From the NCBI RefSeq assembly GCF_009665255.1, contig NZ_CP035687.1, positions 682,001 to 746,000 of the forward strand: 64,000 nucleotides of DNA, written 5' to 3'. Below are positions 18,483-28,010 of the stretch, in pieces. Position 1 is the first letter of the stretch, and each line of letters begins with the position of its first letter. The notes under the pieces are model-generated. The model was given only the letters and a program-made list of their open reading frames with translations, searched no databases and was not told where the DNA came from. Source of the stretch: Vibrio metoecus (GTDB lineage Bacteria > Pseudomonadota > Gammaproteobacteria > Enterobacterales > Vibrionaceae). Made by a program: the position numbers and the translations under genes.

Positions 18483-21400
18483 TTATGTCACTTTCCAATA
18501 AATTTGCTGGGTAGTTAACGGAGCAAGATGACCAGCAGAGAGGTTTCTCGCTTTAAACAGCGCAACTTCACTAAGTGGACCAACACGGGTAAAGCTTTCT
18601 GCTTGAAAACGCAGAATATCTTTCTCTGACGTATCTGCCATCGGGAAATAATGCAACTCAATGGCAATCCCGTGCTCGGCATTGATTTCAGAACCATACA
18701 AAGGTAGTGCTACCACTAGCGGCTCGTGAGTCTCACTCAAACATACCCATTGTTGTTCTAGCTCTTGGGTCCATGGCTGCCAGTTGTTATCACGTAAGCT
18801 AGTTTTCCAATAGGCCGACAACATCACACCCGCATCATCCAATGTTTCGCGACTAATACCTGGAAAGCTCAATATCAAAGCTTTACCCTGCTCAAACTCA
18901 CGGATTTCGACACTCGGCTTAGCTGAGATTCTTGCTAACTGAAGGTTACTCTGTTCAAGAGAAATTGACGAAGGCGACTTACCCCACTGGCAGTTTGCAA
19001 ACCAAGTGAGGTATTGAGAAAGATTAGTGCGGTTATACCACACAGTCGCCCCTAGCTGTATGGCAGAGATAGCAATACCAATCAAAGTTAAACGAATACT
19101 TAGTGAAAGCAAATTAGCGCCATTTCTTGCCCAGATACCAGCGCGAACAGCTTTATCTGCTTTAAAAACTGCATAAGCAACCTTTCCGCTCTCTCTTATA
19201 CCAACGTAATTGACTCCAATCATTACACCTTCTGCCGCCAATGTAATAGAGGCCTTGGTATCACCTTTTACAACCGCATCGTACCCAGCAGAGGTTGCTT
19301 TTACGACTGAACTAATACCACCAAATATATATGCCCATCCACCCAGCATCACGGTCCATTTACCAAGATTGGCACCATAAACAAGTTGACTGACTTTACT
19401 ACTGACCAACTTGATGGCAGCCATATCTGTTGCAGCCCGTACCCCCTGCACAAAACCTAAAATACCACTTAATGCACCAGTCATCTCTGAGATAAGCAAT
19501 GCAGTATCCTTATTACGTGCCTTATAAGCATTACTGATGGAAAAACAGACTAGTATCAAAGACAGCACATCCCACTTTCCTGCCTTAATACGTACTGAAT
19601 ATTTACCCAAATTGACGCTTCTAGTTTTCAACTGGTGCAGATCAGCTGCCATCTGCTTCATATCTGCGTGTGTTTCTGCAGACAAACCTTTGATGTAATA
19701 ACCAACTTTGGCAGGGCTATCACCAAGAGGTGAAAGGGCTTCTGCGAGTTTATTTTCCATAATAAGTAGATTTGACTGATTGCGTTTCAAATCCTGACGC
19801 ATCTTAGATATCGAAGCAGACTGATTAATTGATTTTCCTTGCTTACGTAATTTTACCAGTTCCTGCCGGAGCTGATTTTTCAAGCTGACGTTCTCCTCAC
19901 GCATACTCACCGCTTGATTACGCAGCATATCAAAAGCTTCAAATTCTGCTTTATTGGCCAACCCAACGGAAACTCCACTAACTTGATAAGCTTTAAGCAT
20001 ATTCAACCAAGCACTTCCAGAAAGATCTCGAAAAACCCTCTTAGGATCAAACTGTTTATTGGCATTAGCATCTTCCAGAAATTCCGACGTCGCTTTAGCG
20101 AGTACTAACGTATTCGCCTGGGCATAACTGGCGTCGATCAAAGAATCAAAGGCTCGCATGCCTTCATCCAGTGAAATCAACCTACTGCCCCAGTCTTGAC
20201 CTGTAAATTCTTGAGCCAGTAAGCCGTTTAGCTCTAAGCCTATGGTGTTGATAGCTGTAAGATCATCTTCAGCTGCAACCAACTTTTGCAGCTCGCTGAT
20301 TTTCTTTTGTATTTCCTGGGTAATTTTATCGAAATTTTCGGCAGGCAAGGTAAACAGACCACGATAGGCAATCCAAGGCATTTTATCCAACTGGTCAGCG
20401 ATGAGCTTACTGGATGTCTCACTCCAGCAAATATCCTGAATACAGGCGTATTCGGTTGCGAGCAAATTTTGCAAGCTCTCAACGTTTGTAGCATCAAAAT
20501 ACCAAGCCGCTGGATAAAAACGACTAAATAATGCCACTCTGTCTTCGGTGATTTGTTCTAGTAGCACTTGCCAGTAAGCCAGTTTTTCTCGTTCTTGTTT
20601 TAGAAACGCTTTCATCTCATCTTCATTGATAAGATCCAAAATACCAAGCGTACCCGCATTAGAATCCCAAAACTTGAAACTATTTATACCATGCATTTGA
20701 CGTTGGTATTGATCTTCAATATCACCGATTAATTCTTGATATTTCTTCCAAAGATCTGCACCAAGAGCATCTTTTAGCTGATTCCTTTTTATCGCATTGA
20801 GTCGAGCATGGTTACTACCACGTTCTTCTTGAAATTCAAGCCACTCAACGATTGCTTGCTTTTGGCTGTTATTGAGCTCGTTTATGAAGGTAGTGTCACC
20901 AATCGCAACAGCGAGTTGGTCAACTTTATCTGGAGAAAGAGTGATTTGCGATTCAATATAACATCCTTCGACAAACTGTTGATATCGTTTCTCATCAGAC
21001 GTCCAATCTTCTAGTGATGTTGCGACCAGTGCTTGAAATGAAGCTAAGTCTCTGAGGATACCAATATCATCATTAAGGATAAGGTAAAAATGGCCGTTTC
21101 TATATTGGCGTAGAACTTTGGCACTTAACTCAGTAAAGTCGATTTGACGGTATAGTGGTTTATGCTCCCATTGATAAGTCTGGTAACTCAGTGATGACGT
21201 CTGTGAAACTACTTTTTCCGCACATTCAGCAATCAGGGAAGATGCTTGTTTAGGCGTCAACAAATTTTCTCCACCAGTCAGCGGGTTTACCTGCAATAAG
21301 CTCACCCGCTGCATAAAGCGTTTTCTATCTTTATCATTCTTAATGACTTGTGAACATTTTCTCGCTGTCCATTGAACTTCCGAGTAGCACGCATAAAGGA

Positions 21401-21767
21401 TATCGGTCTTTTTGAACACAAGATTAGCATCACCAACAGTCGTTGTTCTGACATCTTTATCAACGTCACTATCTTGCCATAACAAAGTAGTAATCTGTCC
21501 ACCTTCGGTCCGATACTCATGAAGTAGCCACGCTTCCTCTTGCTTCATCAAAATATATAACCAACCATCACGAAGTAAGCGAACTCCGATAGGTTTTGAC
21601 TTAGTTTCGAAAGGAGGTGAAGCAACACCTTTAACAGAAAGAGTTTCTACTAGCCCATATCTAACTGGAATAAGTTGTATTTTATCAATGGCTAATGGAC
21701 AAACAGCAACGGGGCTTTGGGCATCTTTAGTATCACCACACATGGCGGCTTGAAGAGGTGAGCTCAC
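18483..21767 (-). CDS. vasX: VasX, type VI secretion pore-forming effector
   Basis: A secreted effector of the V. cholerae type VI system that disrupts target inner membranes of bacteria and amoebae. Length is 1094 residues from a GTG start at 21767, which has an AGGAGC site eight bases upstream; an ATG 24 bases further in gives about 1086, close to published lengths. The N-terminal half is soluble and helix-rich. The last third has several hydrophobic helices (WDVLSLILVCFSISNAY, GALSGILGFVQGVRA, WTVMLGGWAYIFGGISSV, IRLTLIGIAISAIQLGATVW), matching its colicin-like membrane-acting region. The GTGA overlap with vasW implies translational coupling. Base composition is visibly lower in G+C than in vgrG-2. 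Confidence 0.93.
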   Translation of the reverse strand: MSSPLQAAMCGDTKDAQSPVAVCPLAIDKIQLIPVRYGLVETLSVKGVASPPFETKSKPIGVRLLRDGWLYILMKQEEAWLLHEYRTEGGQITTLLWQDSDVDKDVRTTTVGDANLVFKKTDILYACYSEVQWTARKCSQVIKNDKDRKRFMQRVSLLQVNPLTGGENLLTPKQASSLIAECAEKVVSQTSSLSYQTYQWEHKPLYRQIDFTELSAKVLRQYRNGHFYLILNDDIGILRDLASFQALVATSLEDWTSDEKRYQQFVEGCYIESQITLSPDKVDQLAVAIGDTTFINELNNSQKQAIVEWLEFQEERGSNHARLNAIKRNQLKDALGADLWKKYQELIGDIEDQYQRQMHGINSFKFWDSNAGTLGILDLINEDEMKAFLKQEREKLAYWQVLLEQITEDRVALFSRFYPAAWYFDATNVESLQNLLATEYACIQDICWSETSSKLIADQLDKMPWIAYRGLFTLPAENFDKITQEIQKKISELQKLVAAEDDLTAINTIGLELNGLLAQEFTGQDWGSRLISLDEGMRAFDSLIDASYAQANTLVLAKATSEFLEDANANKQFDPKRVFRDLSGSAWLNMLKAYQVSGVSVGLANKAEFEAFDMLRNQAVSMREENVSLKNQLRQELVKLRKQGKSINQSASISKMRQDLKRNQSNLLIMENKLAEALSPLGDSPAKVGYYIKGLSAETHADMKQMAADLHQLKTRSVNLGKYSVRIKAGKWDVLSLILVCFSISNAYKARNKDTALLISEMTGALSGILGFVQGVRAATDMAAIKLVSSKVSQLVYGANLGKWTVMLGGWAYIFGGISSVVKATSAGYDAVVKGDTKASITLAAEGVMIGVNYVGIRESGKVAYAVFKADKAVRAGIWARNGANLLSLSIRLTLIGIAISAIQLGATVWYNRTNLSQYLTWFANCQWGKSPSSISLEQSNLQLARISAKPSVEIREFEQGKALILSFPGISRETLDDAGVMLSAYWKTSLRDNNWQPWTQELEQQWVCLSETHEPLVVALPLYGSEINAEHGIAIELHYFPMADTSEKDILRFQAESFTRVGPLSEVALFKARNLSAGHLAPLTTQQIYWKVT

Positions 21768-22633
21768 GATCTTTGCTCCTGAATATATTGATGAGAGTAT
21801 TGCTCTGCTAGTAAGGCAGCCTGCTCGATACGCTGCGAAGGTGTCTGCTGTGATGTTTGGTGTATAAGCTGATAAATGTCAGGATAAATTGGAGATGCAA
21901 TGGCCTTAATACCAAGAAACCCAATTACATTAAAGAATAACAACAAGTCTCGTTCAGAATTAAAACCCATTTGATATGCATTTTGCGCTTGTTGATTAAG
22001 CCACCCCTCTACATCTGCATACTGTGAAATTGTTTCGGGAAACCATTTACACATGTGATATGCAATATTTTCCAGTGCATTACGCCAAGAAATCTGCCCC
22101 ATCATCTGCCACTGTTCATCAGACAATTTGTACATACCCTCTGAAATAGTGGGTATAGAATCTGGTTTACTTAATAACTCCCAGCCACTTTTAGTAGGGA
22201 GCCAAGCTTGTTCCATCACTTGCCATAACCGAGCAACTCGAGTTTGCAGCAAGACATAAGCACATTCACTATTGGCCATTTTCAAAAATACCGATGTACC
22301 ATAGGGTGAAAGTACTTTAATCAGACATCTTATGCTCTCTGCTACATCATCCAGTGGTAATGAAGATGAGAAAAAATAACCGACTCGGGTGTTATTCAGA
22401 TCAAAAAACCATTGCTTTACGGGGTCAGTGGCTTGCACTAAATACGGGGATACCTCGATCAGTTGGTTGTATGGTTCATAGAGATAAATTGGCTCTAAAT
22501 TTAACTCGCCACTCAAGCTATACAACTGTTTAGCAATGTGCTCAACCTGTGCTCCATCAACCAATAGATACAACGTTTTATTCGGTGCAATAGCGGTATC
22601 AGGCAAAACCGTAATCATCTCCATATGCATCAC
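21764..22633 (-). CDS. vasW: VasW, DUF4123 effector adaptor/chaperone
   Basis: A DUF4123 protein of 289 residues that loads VasX onto the VgrG-2 spike. YLLVDGAQVEHIAKQLYSL, the EVSPYLVQ segment and the later SVFLKMANSECAYVLLQTRV strand fit the DUF4123 pattern, and the gene sits between vgrG and the effector as these adaptors do. The GTG start at 22633 overlaps the vgrG-2 stop by four bases (GTGA); ATG 22630 and 22624 are alternatives. Its own stop overlaps the vasX start in the same way. A-T rich, like vasX. Confidence 0.9.
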   Translation of the reverse strand: MMHMEMITVLPDTAIAPNKTLYLLVDGAQVEHIAKQLYSLSGELNLEPIYLYEPYNQLIEVSPYLVQATDPVKQWFFDLNNTRVGYFFSSSLPLDDVAESIRCLIKVLSPYGTSVFLKMANSECAYVLLQTRVARLWQVMEQAWLPTKSGWELLSKPDSIPTISEGMYKLSDEQWQMMGQISWRNALENIAYHMCKWFPETISQYADVEGWLNQQAQNAYQMGFNSERDLLLFFNVIGFLGIKAIASPIYPDIYQLIHQTSQQTPSQRIEQAALLAEQYSHQYIQEQRS

Positions 22634-24714
22634 AAACTTTTTGCCTCTTCACACACTTCACACACAGGTGCAGGACCTTTGAGTGCTTCAATTTGTCGCG
22701 CCTTAAGTAAAGGTGACATGGACTGCTGAGTGGGAGTTACCGCGGCTAGCTCAATCTCTTGCGGCGTTTTGGCTTTATCCACCCCTTGTGGCAACTCGGC
22801 CATTTTACCGCCATAGCCTGAGCCGCTGCCTGCGCTGCCGCCAGAGTTGAGGTTAATAGCAGAGCCGACGACGTGCACACCGCCAGCATCGACTTTAATA
22901 AAACTGCCGCCGGCTTTGATGGTAAGCTCGTTGCCTGCTTCCAAGACCAGTTTGTTACCCGCTTTAAGGTGAACCTCTGTGCCTGCATCATAAATCGCTT
23001 TGCTGCCGATTTTTTGCTGCAATGAACCGCCGATTTCGCTGCTGCTGTCGAGTTTGACGAGCGTGCGACTCTCCCCCTCCACCGTCAGGTGTTGGTTGTG
23101 CTTAATCTGAGTAAATTGGTCATTTTCAACGGTCAGGTGTTGGTCGTGGCGAATGACCGTGGTGTGGTCGTTTTCAATCAAACCATCAAAGTCTTTCTGC
23201 GCATGCAGGTAGATTTGCTCTTTGCCTGCTTGGTCTTCAAAACTGAGCTCGTTAAACCCTTCCCCTTGGTGCGTCTCGGTGCGCAGCACGGTTTTGGTTT
23301 TGTGCTCAGGCAAAGTGTATGGCGGCGTGTTGGTCGCGTGATAGGTGCGACCGGTGATGATCGGTTGGTCTGGGTCGCCGTTTAAGAAAGAAACAATCAC
23401 TTCATGACCGATGCGCGGAATGGCGATAAAGCCGTATTGGCTGCCCGCCCAACCTTGTGACACCCGTACCCAACAGGAGCTTTGCTCGTTACCGTTCGAG
23501 TAGCGGTCCCACGGAAAGTGGATTTTCACCCGTCCGTGTTCATCACAGAAGATTTCTTCGCCTTCAGGGCCGACAACCGTCGCGATCATTGGGCCATCGA
23601 CTTGCGGTTTAGGTTGTGGCTCAGCACGCCAGTGGAGGTGCCCTGGAATTAAACTAAATTGGTTACTGTAGGTAGTAGCGCCGCTGCCGCCCTCTTCTTG
23701 CAATGCCTGCGGCTGCTCACCTTGGTGGTTAATAGAGACCACCACCCAATCGCGGTTCATCTTGGGGTCAAGGTGCTCTTGCAGGTCAAACTTATAGCCG
23801 GCACGCAGCAGCGGCTCGTTGCTCTGCCCTGTTGCGGTGTGGGCATGGCGGCGCAGGTAGTCTAAACGGATTTGGCTAAAGGCTTCACCATTTGCATCGT
23901 CTTTATAACGCCCAGGGGCATCAAAATGTTGGTAGCGGGTTTGCTGATAATCCAGCTCCGTGCCCTGTACGGTTTGTAAAAAGGAGTACGCTGGCTTTTT
24001 GAAGCTGTAGTCTTTGAGCTGAACTTCGCTCACTTCCGCTTGGGTGCGATAGGTTAAGCCGTGGATATACGGCGTATCCATCGTGCCGCCCGCTAAGGCG
24101 TTGTACGGGATGGGCTCCAGAAGTTTGCTTAGGCTGTCACTGGCATCACTGAAATAGAGAGTATGTTTGCCCGCTTCATGGACAAAGCTGTACACCAAGC
24201 CTTCTTCAGCGGCGAGGCGGTGCAGAAAGTCGATATCGCTTTCGCGGTACTGCACACAAAACTCACGCTGCACGCAATCACACTTGAGCGCAAAAGCGTA
24301 ATCGTTAATGCCCATCTCTTGCAGCAAGATAGAGAGAATTTCTGGGACAGTTTGCTTTTGGAAAATGCGGCTATTGTGGCGCAGAGATAAGCGCTCTAAG
24401 GCAGGCACTAAAGCGAGTTCGTAGAAGGTGTGGTGATGGCCGATGTCACCTTGGCTAAAGGCACGCACGATGCCATGGACGCGCTGCACCAGCTGTGAGT
24501 TGCGGTAAAGCTTCAGCTCAGCACGCTTATCGACCATCTGCTCAGCGGTCAGGTTTGATACCCGACTCGCCAGTTGCACTTCGTAGCGAAACCCGTAACA
24601 GGCTTGCTCTAAAAAGACGCTGTTGGAGAGTGACTCCTGCCCATGAAAGCCTCTGACCACCAGAGTCTCATCTTCCAGCCCTTCCACCTCAATGCTGTAC
24701 GCTAATGTCGCCAT
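22630..24714 (-). CDS. vgrG2: VgrG-2 type VI secretion spike protein
   Basis: A trimeric tail-spike protein (694 residues) that caps the Hcp tube. Residues 1-~370 form the gp27-like region, with the YRESDIDFLHRLAAEEGLVYSF motif. A gp5-type OB fold follows (~375-460; ATVVGPEGEEIFCDEHGRVKI, SCWVRVSQGWAGSQYG, GHEVIVSFLNGDPDQP). Then comes a beta-helix of short repeats (HTTVIRHDQHLTVENDQ and KAGNKLVLEAGNELTIKAGG). There is no C-terminal enzymatic domain, only a short tail of ~60 residues after a glycine-rich linker that probably docks the VasW-VasX complex. The AAGGAGAAGG-type ribosome region before ATG 24714 is strong. Confidence 0.95.
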   Translation of the reverse strand: MATLAYSIEVEGLEDETLVVRGFHGQESLSNSVFLEQACYGFRYEVQLASRVSNLTAEQMVDKRAELKLYRNSQLVQRVHGIVRAFSQGDIGHHHTFYELALVPALERLSLRHNSRIFQKQTVPEILSILLQEMGINDYAFALKCDCVQREFCVQYRESDIDFLHRLAAEEGLVYSFVHEAGKHTLYFSDASDSLSKLLEPIPYNALAGGTMDTPYIHGLTYRTQAEVSEVQLKDYSFKKPAYSFLQTVQGTELDYQQTRYQHFDAPGRYKDDANGEAFSQIRLDYLRRHAHTATGQSNEPLLRAGYKFDLQEHLDPKMNRDWVVVSINHQGEQPQALQEEGGSGATTYSNQFSLIPGHLHWRAEPQPKPQVDGPMIATVVGPEGEEIFCDEHGRVKIHFPWDRYSNGNEQSSCWVRVSQGWAGSQYGFIAIPRIGHEVIVSFLNGDPDQPIITGRTYHATNTPPYTLPEHKTKTVLRTETHQGEGFNELSFEDQAGKEQIYLHAQKDFDGLIENDHTTVIRHDQHLTVENDQFTQIKHNQHLTVEGESRTLVKLDSSSEIGGSLQQKIGSKAIYDAGTEVHLKAGNKLVLEAGNELTIKAGGSFIKVDAGGVHVVGSAINLNSGGSAGSGSGYGGKMAELPQGVDKAKTPQEIELAAVTPTQQSMSPLLKARQIEALKGPAPVCEVCEEAKSL

Positions 24715-24841
24715 CCTGCCTTTCCTTCTCCTACATTAAAAATGGCAAAACCTTAAACCCACAATACCGCGCTAAACGATACTCTGGGTTTAAGGTTTAC
24801 AATCGCCCACCCGAAGGTGAGCGACATTCTCGGAGCGTAAA

Positions 24842-25360
24842 TTACGCTTCGATTGGCTTACGCCAGTCATCCGCACCTGAAGTACCCGCGTTAACGTGGT
24901 CCCAAGTGATTTTGCGGTAAGACAGAGACACAGTCACATTCTGAGTAAAGTCAGATTTTGCTGGGTCTTGGCAGTGTGGCATTTCACAGTGGATATCGAC
25001 GATAGACGCGTTTTCCAGCTTAGTGGTGAAGAAGTTTTCTTGTTTACCTTCGATAGACGTGCGGTACCATTTCAGTTCAACGGTTTTCAGCTTCTCACCA
25101 GAAGAGAGCGCGTTGTACAACAGAGGAACCGCTTTGTTCAGCGCCACAGTGAATTTGAATGGTTTGTGCACGCGTTGGCCTGAAGGCTGACCAGATTGTG
25201 GGTCAGTCGGTACGGTCACGACGTGGTCAAACTGTTGAACCAGCATCTCATCTTCGTGGCCTTCAACGAATGAATCGCCGATAGAGTCTGCAGTACATGC
25301 GCCAGCAGTGATAAGGCCCTGAGTTTGGCCGTCGATAGAGATATAACATGGAGTTGGCAT
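24842..25360 (-). CDS. hcp2: Hcp-2 type VI secretion tube protein
   Basis: The hexameric ring protein that stacks into the type VI tail tube (172 residues, full length for Hcp). The PCYISIDGQTQGLITAGACTADS opening, the DEMLVQQFDHVVTVPTDPQSGQ loop and the HKPFKFTVALNKAVPLLYNAL segment match V. cholerae Hcp. It is the first gene of the hcp-vgrG-vasW-vasX-tsiV2 transcription unit. ATG 25360 follows AAAGGAAATAGCC. A sigma-54 promoter lies about 75-90 bases upstream, which fits known control by RpoN and VasH. Confidence 0.97.
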   Translation of the reverse strand: MPTPCYISIDGQTQGLITAGACTADSIGDSFVEGHEDEMLVQQFDHVVTVPTDPQSGQPSGQRVHKPFKFTVALNKAVPLLYNALSSGEKLKTVELKWYRTSIEGKQENFFTTKLENASIVDIHCEMPHCQDPAKSDFTQNVTVSLSYRKITWDHVNAGTSGADDWRKPIEA

Positions 25361-25434
25361 GGCTATTTCCTTTCTAAAAAATCATTAAATAAATGAAAGC
25401 GTTAACGCGCTAAGCGCACCGTCGCCATAGAAAG

Positions 25435-25450
25435 AGCAAGGTCGATGCCA
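25435..25450 (-). promoter_or_regulatory. Sigma-54 (-24/-12) promoter of hcp-2
   Basis: On the minus strand the sequence is TGGCATCGACCTTGCT: GG at 25449-25448, ten bases, GC at 25437-25436. This is the exact GG-N10-GC spacing and a close match to TGGCAC-N5-TTGCW. It lies about 75 bases before the hcp-2 start codon. Confidence 0.85.
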
Positions 25451-25523
25451 ACTTGCTTACCATTAGAAATCAATGTGTTATCCAATCATCTCCATCAATA
25501 AAGCAAAAAACTGCCTGTGATTG

Positions 25524-25537
25524 AGCAAGATCTTGCT
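25524..25537. promoter_or_regulatory. Perfect palindrome upstream of hcp-2, candidate VasH site
   Basis: AGCAAGATCTTGCT is a perfect 14-bp inverted repeat centred about 80 bases upstream of the -24 element. That is the distance expected for an enhancer-binding protein site. VasH is the known activator of hcp-2. Assignment to VasH is inference. Confidence 0.4.
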
Positions 25538-25601
25538 TGGTGGGCAAAAAGTCTCGACTGAGTGAAAACAGCTCTCTCTGAAAAATCCAACCATCAGCGA
25601 T

Positions 25602-25635
25602 AAACAATCAACCCGCCGCAGCGGGTTGACTGTTT
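25602..25635 (-). terminator. glgB terminator
   Basis: TCAACCCGC (25608-25616) pairs with GCGGGTTGA (25621-25629), and the flanking AAACA/TGTTT can extend the stem. On the minus strand it is followed by TTGTTT. It lies directly after glgB. Confidence 0.7.
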
Positions 25636-25664
25636 GATAATGAAACAACGAGAAGTCGCGAGAA

Positions 25665-27854
25665 TTACTCGGCCATCCACTGATAAAACAGCGTCGCAAG
25701 CGGAGGAACACGCAATAACAGAGATTGATCTAAGCCTTCACTGCCCACGGCTTCGCTACTGACTTCCTGCAACACAGAGTAATCGCTACCGTTGTATTGC
25801 TTGGCGTCGGTATTGAGTAGCAAGCGGTAACGTCCCTCTTTGGGAACGCCTAAGCGAAATTCCTGCTGCGGAACAGGTGTGAAGTTGGTGATCACTAACA
25901 CGCGATCACCTGCTTCATCCATGCGCTCATGGGCGATCACACTGAGATCGGCATTATCTTGCAAACGCCATTCAAAGCCACGCGGATCGCAATCAAGCTG
26001 ATGCAGCGCAGTTTGCGATTGGTACAGATGGTTCAAATCACGTACTAGGCGCTGAACCCCAGCATGGCGTTCAAACTGAGTCAAAAACCACTGCAACTGA
26101 CCATCGTGATTCCATTCAGCAGTTTGCCCTAACTCGGTGCCCATAAAGTTGAGCTTTTTACCCGGTTGGCCATACATATAGCCCAAGTAAGCACGTAAGT
26201 TGGCGGTTTGCTGCCACTCGTCACCCGGCATCTTGTACATAAGTGAGCGCTTACCATACACCACTTCATCATGTGACAAAGAGAGCACGTAGTTTTCGCT
26301 AAACGCGTAAATCAGCGGGAAAGTCAGGGTATTGTGGTGATATTTGCGATGAACCGGATCTTCTTTAATGTATGACAAACTATCGTGCATCCAGCCCATG
26401 TTCCACTTAAAGCCAAAACCTAATCCACCCATGAAGGTCGGAGCAGAAACACCGGGAAACGCGGTCGATTCTTCGGCAATCGTCATCGCATTCGGGAAGT
26501 GTTTGTACACTTCTTCGTTCATCCACTTAAAGGTGGCGATGGCGTCGTAGTTTTCACGCCCGCCATCAATATTCGGGATCCATTGATCGTGACTGCGTGA
26601 ATAATCGAGATAGAGCATCGAAGCCACCGCATCAACACGAATACCGTCGATGTGGAACATCTCAAACCAATACAGCGCGTTAGCAACTAAGAAACGGCGT
26701 ACATGCTCACGACCGAGATCGTAGATGTAAGAGTTCCAGTCTTGGTGCCAGCCGCGGCGCGGATCCGGATCATGGAACAGCGGTGTGCCATCAAAATTGG
26801 CTAGACCGTGAGAATCTGATGGGAAGTGTGCAGGCACCCAATCGAGCACCACTCCAATCCCCGCTTGGTGACACAAATCGACAAAATATTTGAAATCATC
26901 TGGCGAGCCGTAACGGCTAGTGGGCGCAAACAGACCAACTGGTTGATAGCCCCAAGAGCCATAAAATGGGTGCTCAGCGACAGGCATTAACTCAACATGG
27001 GTATAACCCATCTCAACCAGATAAGGCACCAATTGATCGGCCAATTCACGGTAATTAAGAAACTCGCCGTTTTCACCCCGCTTCCATGAGCCAACATGTA
27101 GCTCATAAAACGAGAGCGCTTGTTTACGCTTTTCGGTCACAGGACGTTGCTGCCATGCGCTGTCTTGCCACTGATAGCTTTGATGATCGTATGTGACGGA
27201 AGCAAAAGAAGGGTATTGCTCGGCATAAAATCCCCACGGATCGGCTTTATGCGGTAAGCCTTCTCCGTGTGGGCCTTTCAATTCAAATTTATATTGGGTG
27301 CCTTCCGGCAAGCCGGGGATAAAAATTCCCCAAATTCCGTAATCGAGACGCTGCATCGGATGACGACGCCCATCCCAATGGTTAAACGCGCCAATCAAAC
27401 TGCACGCCGCCGCGTGAGGGGCATACACTAGAAAACGTACGCCAGAGACCATTTTTCCATCGCGCTCTAAAGTGACAAATTGCGCACCCATGTGGTGATA
27501 CATCTGCTTCGGTGTGTGCAAATCATCATATTCGGCATAAATGGTGTGATATTGGTATGGGTCGTCCAGTAACTGTTCTGTGCCTTCCCAATCAACAGCC
27601 AATTGGTAGCGGGTAAAACGCAGGTTACGGCCATCTTTTAGAATAAAGCCGCTCTCACCTTCTCGCTCTAACGTAACTCGTGGTTCCCCTTCAACCACCA
27701 ACTCAACTTTATTGGCTCCCGGCATCCAGACCCGCAATGCGCCTTGCTCTGCGGGAATGTAAGGGCCTAAAAATGAAAAGGGATCAGCAAACGCAGCACG
27801 CGCCAACTGATCATAAATTTGTTGAACCTTGGATGGTTTTTTTGTGATCTTCAA
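25665..27854 (-). CDS. glgB: 1,4-alpha-glucan branching enzyme GlgB
   Basis: Forms alpha-1,6 branches in glycogen (729 residues, full length). An N-terminal carbohydrate-binding/CBM48 pair (~20-230) is followed by a GH13 barrel: DWVPAHF (region I), GIRVDAVASM with nucleophile D408, IAEES with acid/base E461, and SHDEVV with D529, then a C-terminal beta domain. The start is TTG 27854, six bases after TAGGAG; no nearby ATG is in frame. It lies downstream of malQ but is separated from it by a hairpin and an inverted repeat, so it may have its own promoter. V. cholerae stores glycogen, and this is its branching enzyme beside the maltodextrin enzymes. Confidence 0.97.
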   Translation of the reverse strand: MKITKKPSKVQQIYDQLARAAFADPFSFLGPYIPAEQGALRVWMPGANKVELVVEGEPRVTLEREGESGFILKDGRNLRFTRYQLAVDWEGTEQLLDDPYQYHTIYAEYDDLHTPKQMYHHMGAQFVTLERDGKMVSGVRFLVYAPHAAACSLIGAFNHWDGRRHPMQRLDYGIWGIFIPGLPEGTQYKFELKGPHGEGLPHKADPWGFYAEQYPSFASVTYDHQSYQWQDSAWQQRPVTEKRKQALSFYELHVGSWKRGENGEFLNYRELADQLVPYLVEMGYTHVELMPVAEHPFYGSWGYQPVGLFAPTSRYGSPDDFKYFVDLCHQAGIGVVLDWVPAHFPSDSHGLANFDGTPLFHDPDPRRGWHQDWNSYIYDLGREHVRRFLVANALYWFEMFHIDGIRVDAVASMLYLDYSRSHDQWIPNIDGGRENYDAIATFKWMNEEVYKHFPNAMTIAEESTAFPGVSAPTFMGGLGFGFKWNMGWMHDSLSYIKEDPVHRKYHHNTLTFPLIYAFSENYVLSLSHDEVVYGKRSLMYKMPGDEWQQTANLRAYLGYMYGQPGKKLNFMGTELGQTAEWNHDGQLQWFLTQFERHAGVQRLVRDLNHLYQSQTALHQLDCDPRGFEWRLQDNADLSVIAHERMDEAGDRVLVITNFTPVPQQEFRLGVPKEGRYRLLLNTDAKQYNGSDYSVLQEVSSEAVGSEGLDQSLLLRVPPLATLFYQWMAE

Positions 27855-27952
27855 ACCTAACTCCTAACCTAGCTAGCGAAACATTCCCTTCCGGCTTAAA
27901 GAATTATGTCGTTTTGAATCGGTATCTTTAAGTTGTTTGGGTATAGCAGAAA

Positions 27953-27969
27953 GCCCGCAAACCGCGGGC
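27953..27969 (-). terminator. Hairpin between malQ and glgB
   Basis: GCCCGC (27953-27958) pairs with GCGGGC (27964-27969). On the minus strand it is followed by TTTCTG, a weak terminator between malQ and glgB. Confidence 0.5.
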
Positions 27970-28010
27970 AAAGCGTGTGTCCATCTTACCGGACTTATCA
28001 AGGTGGAAAG

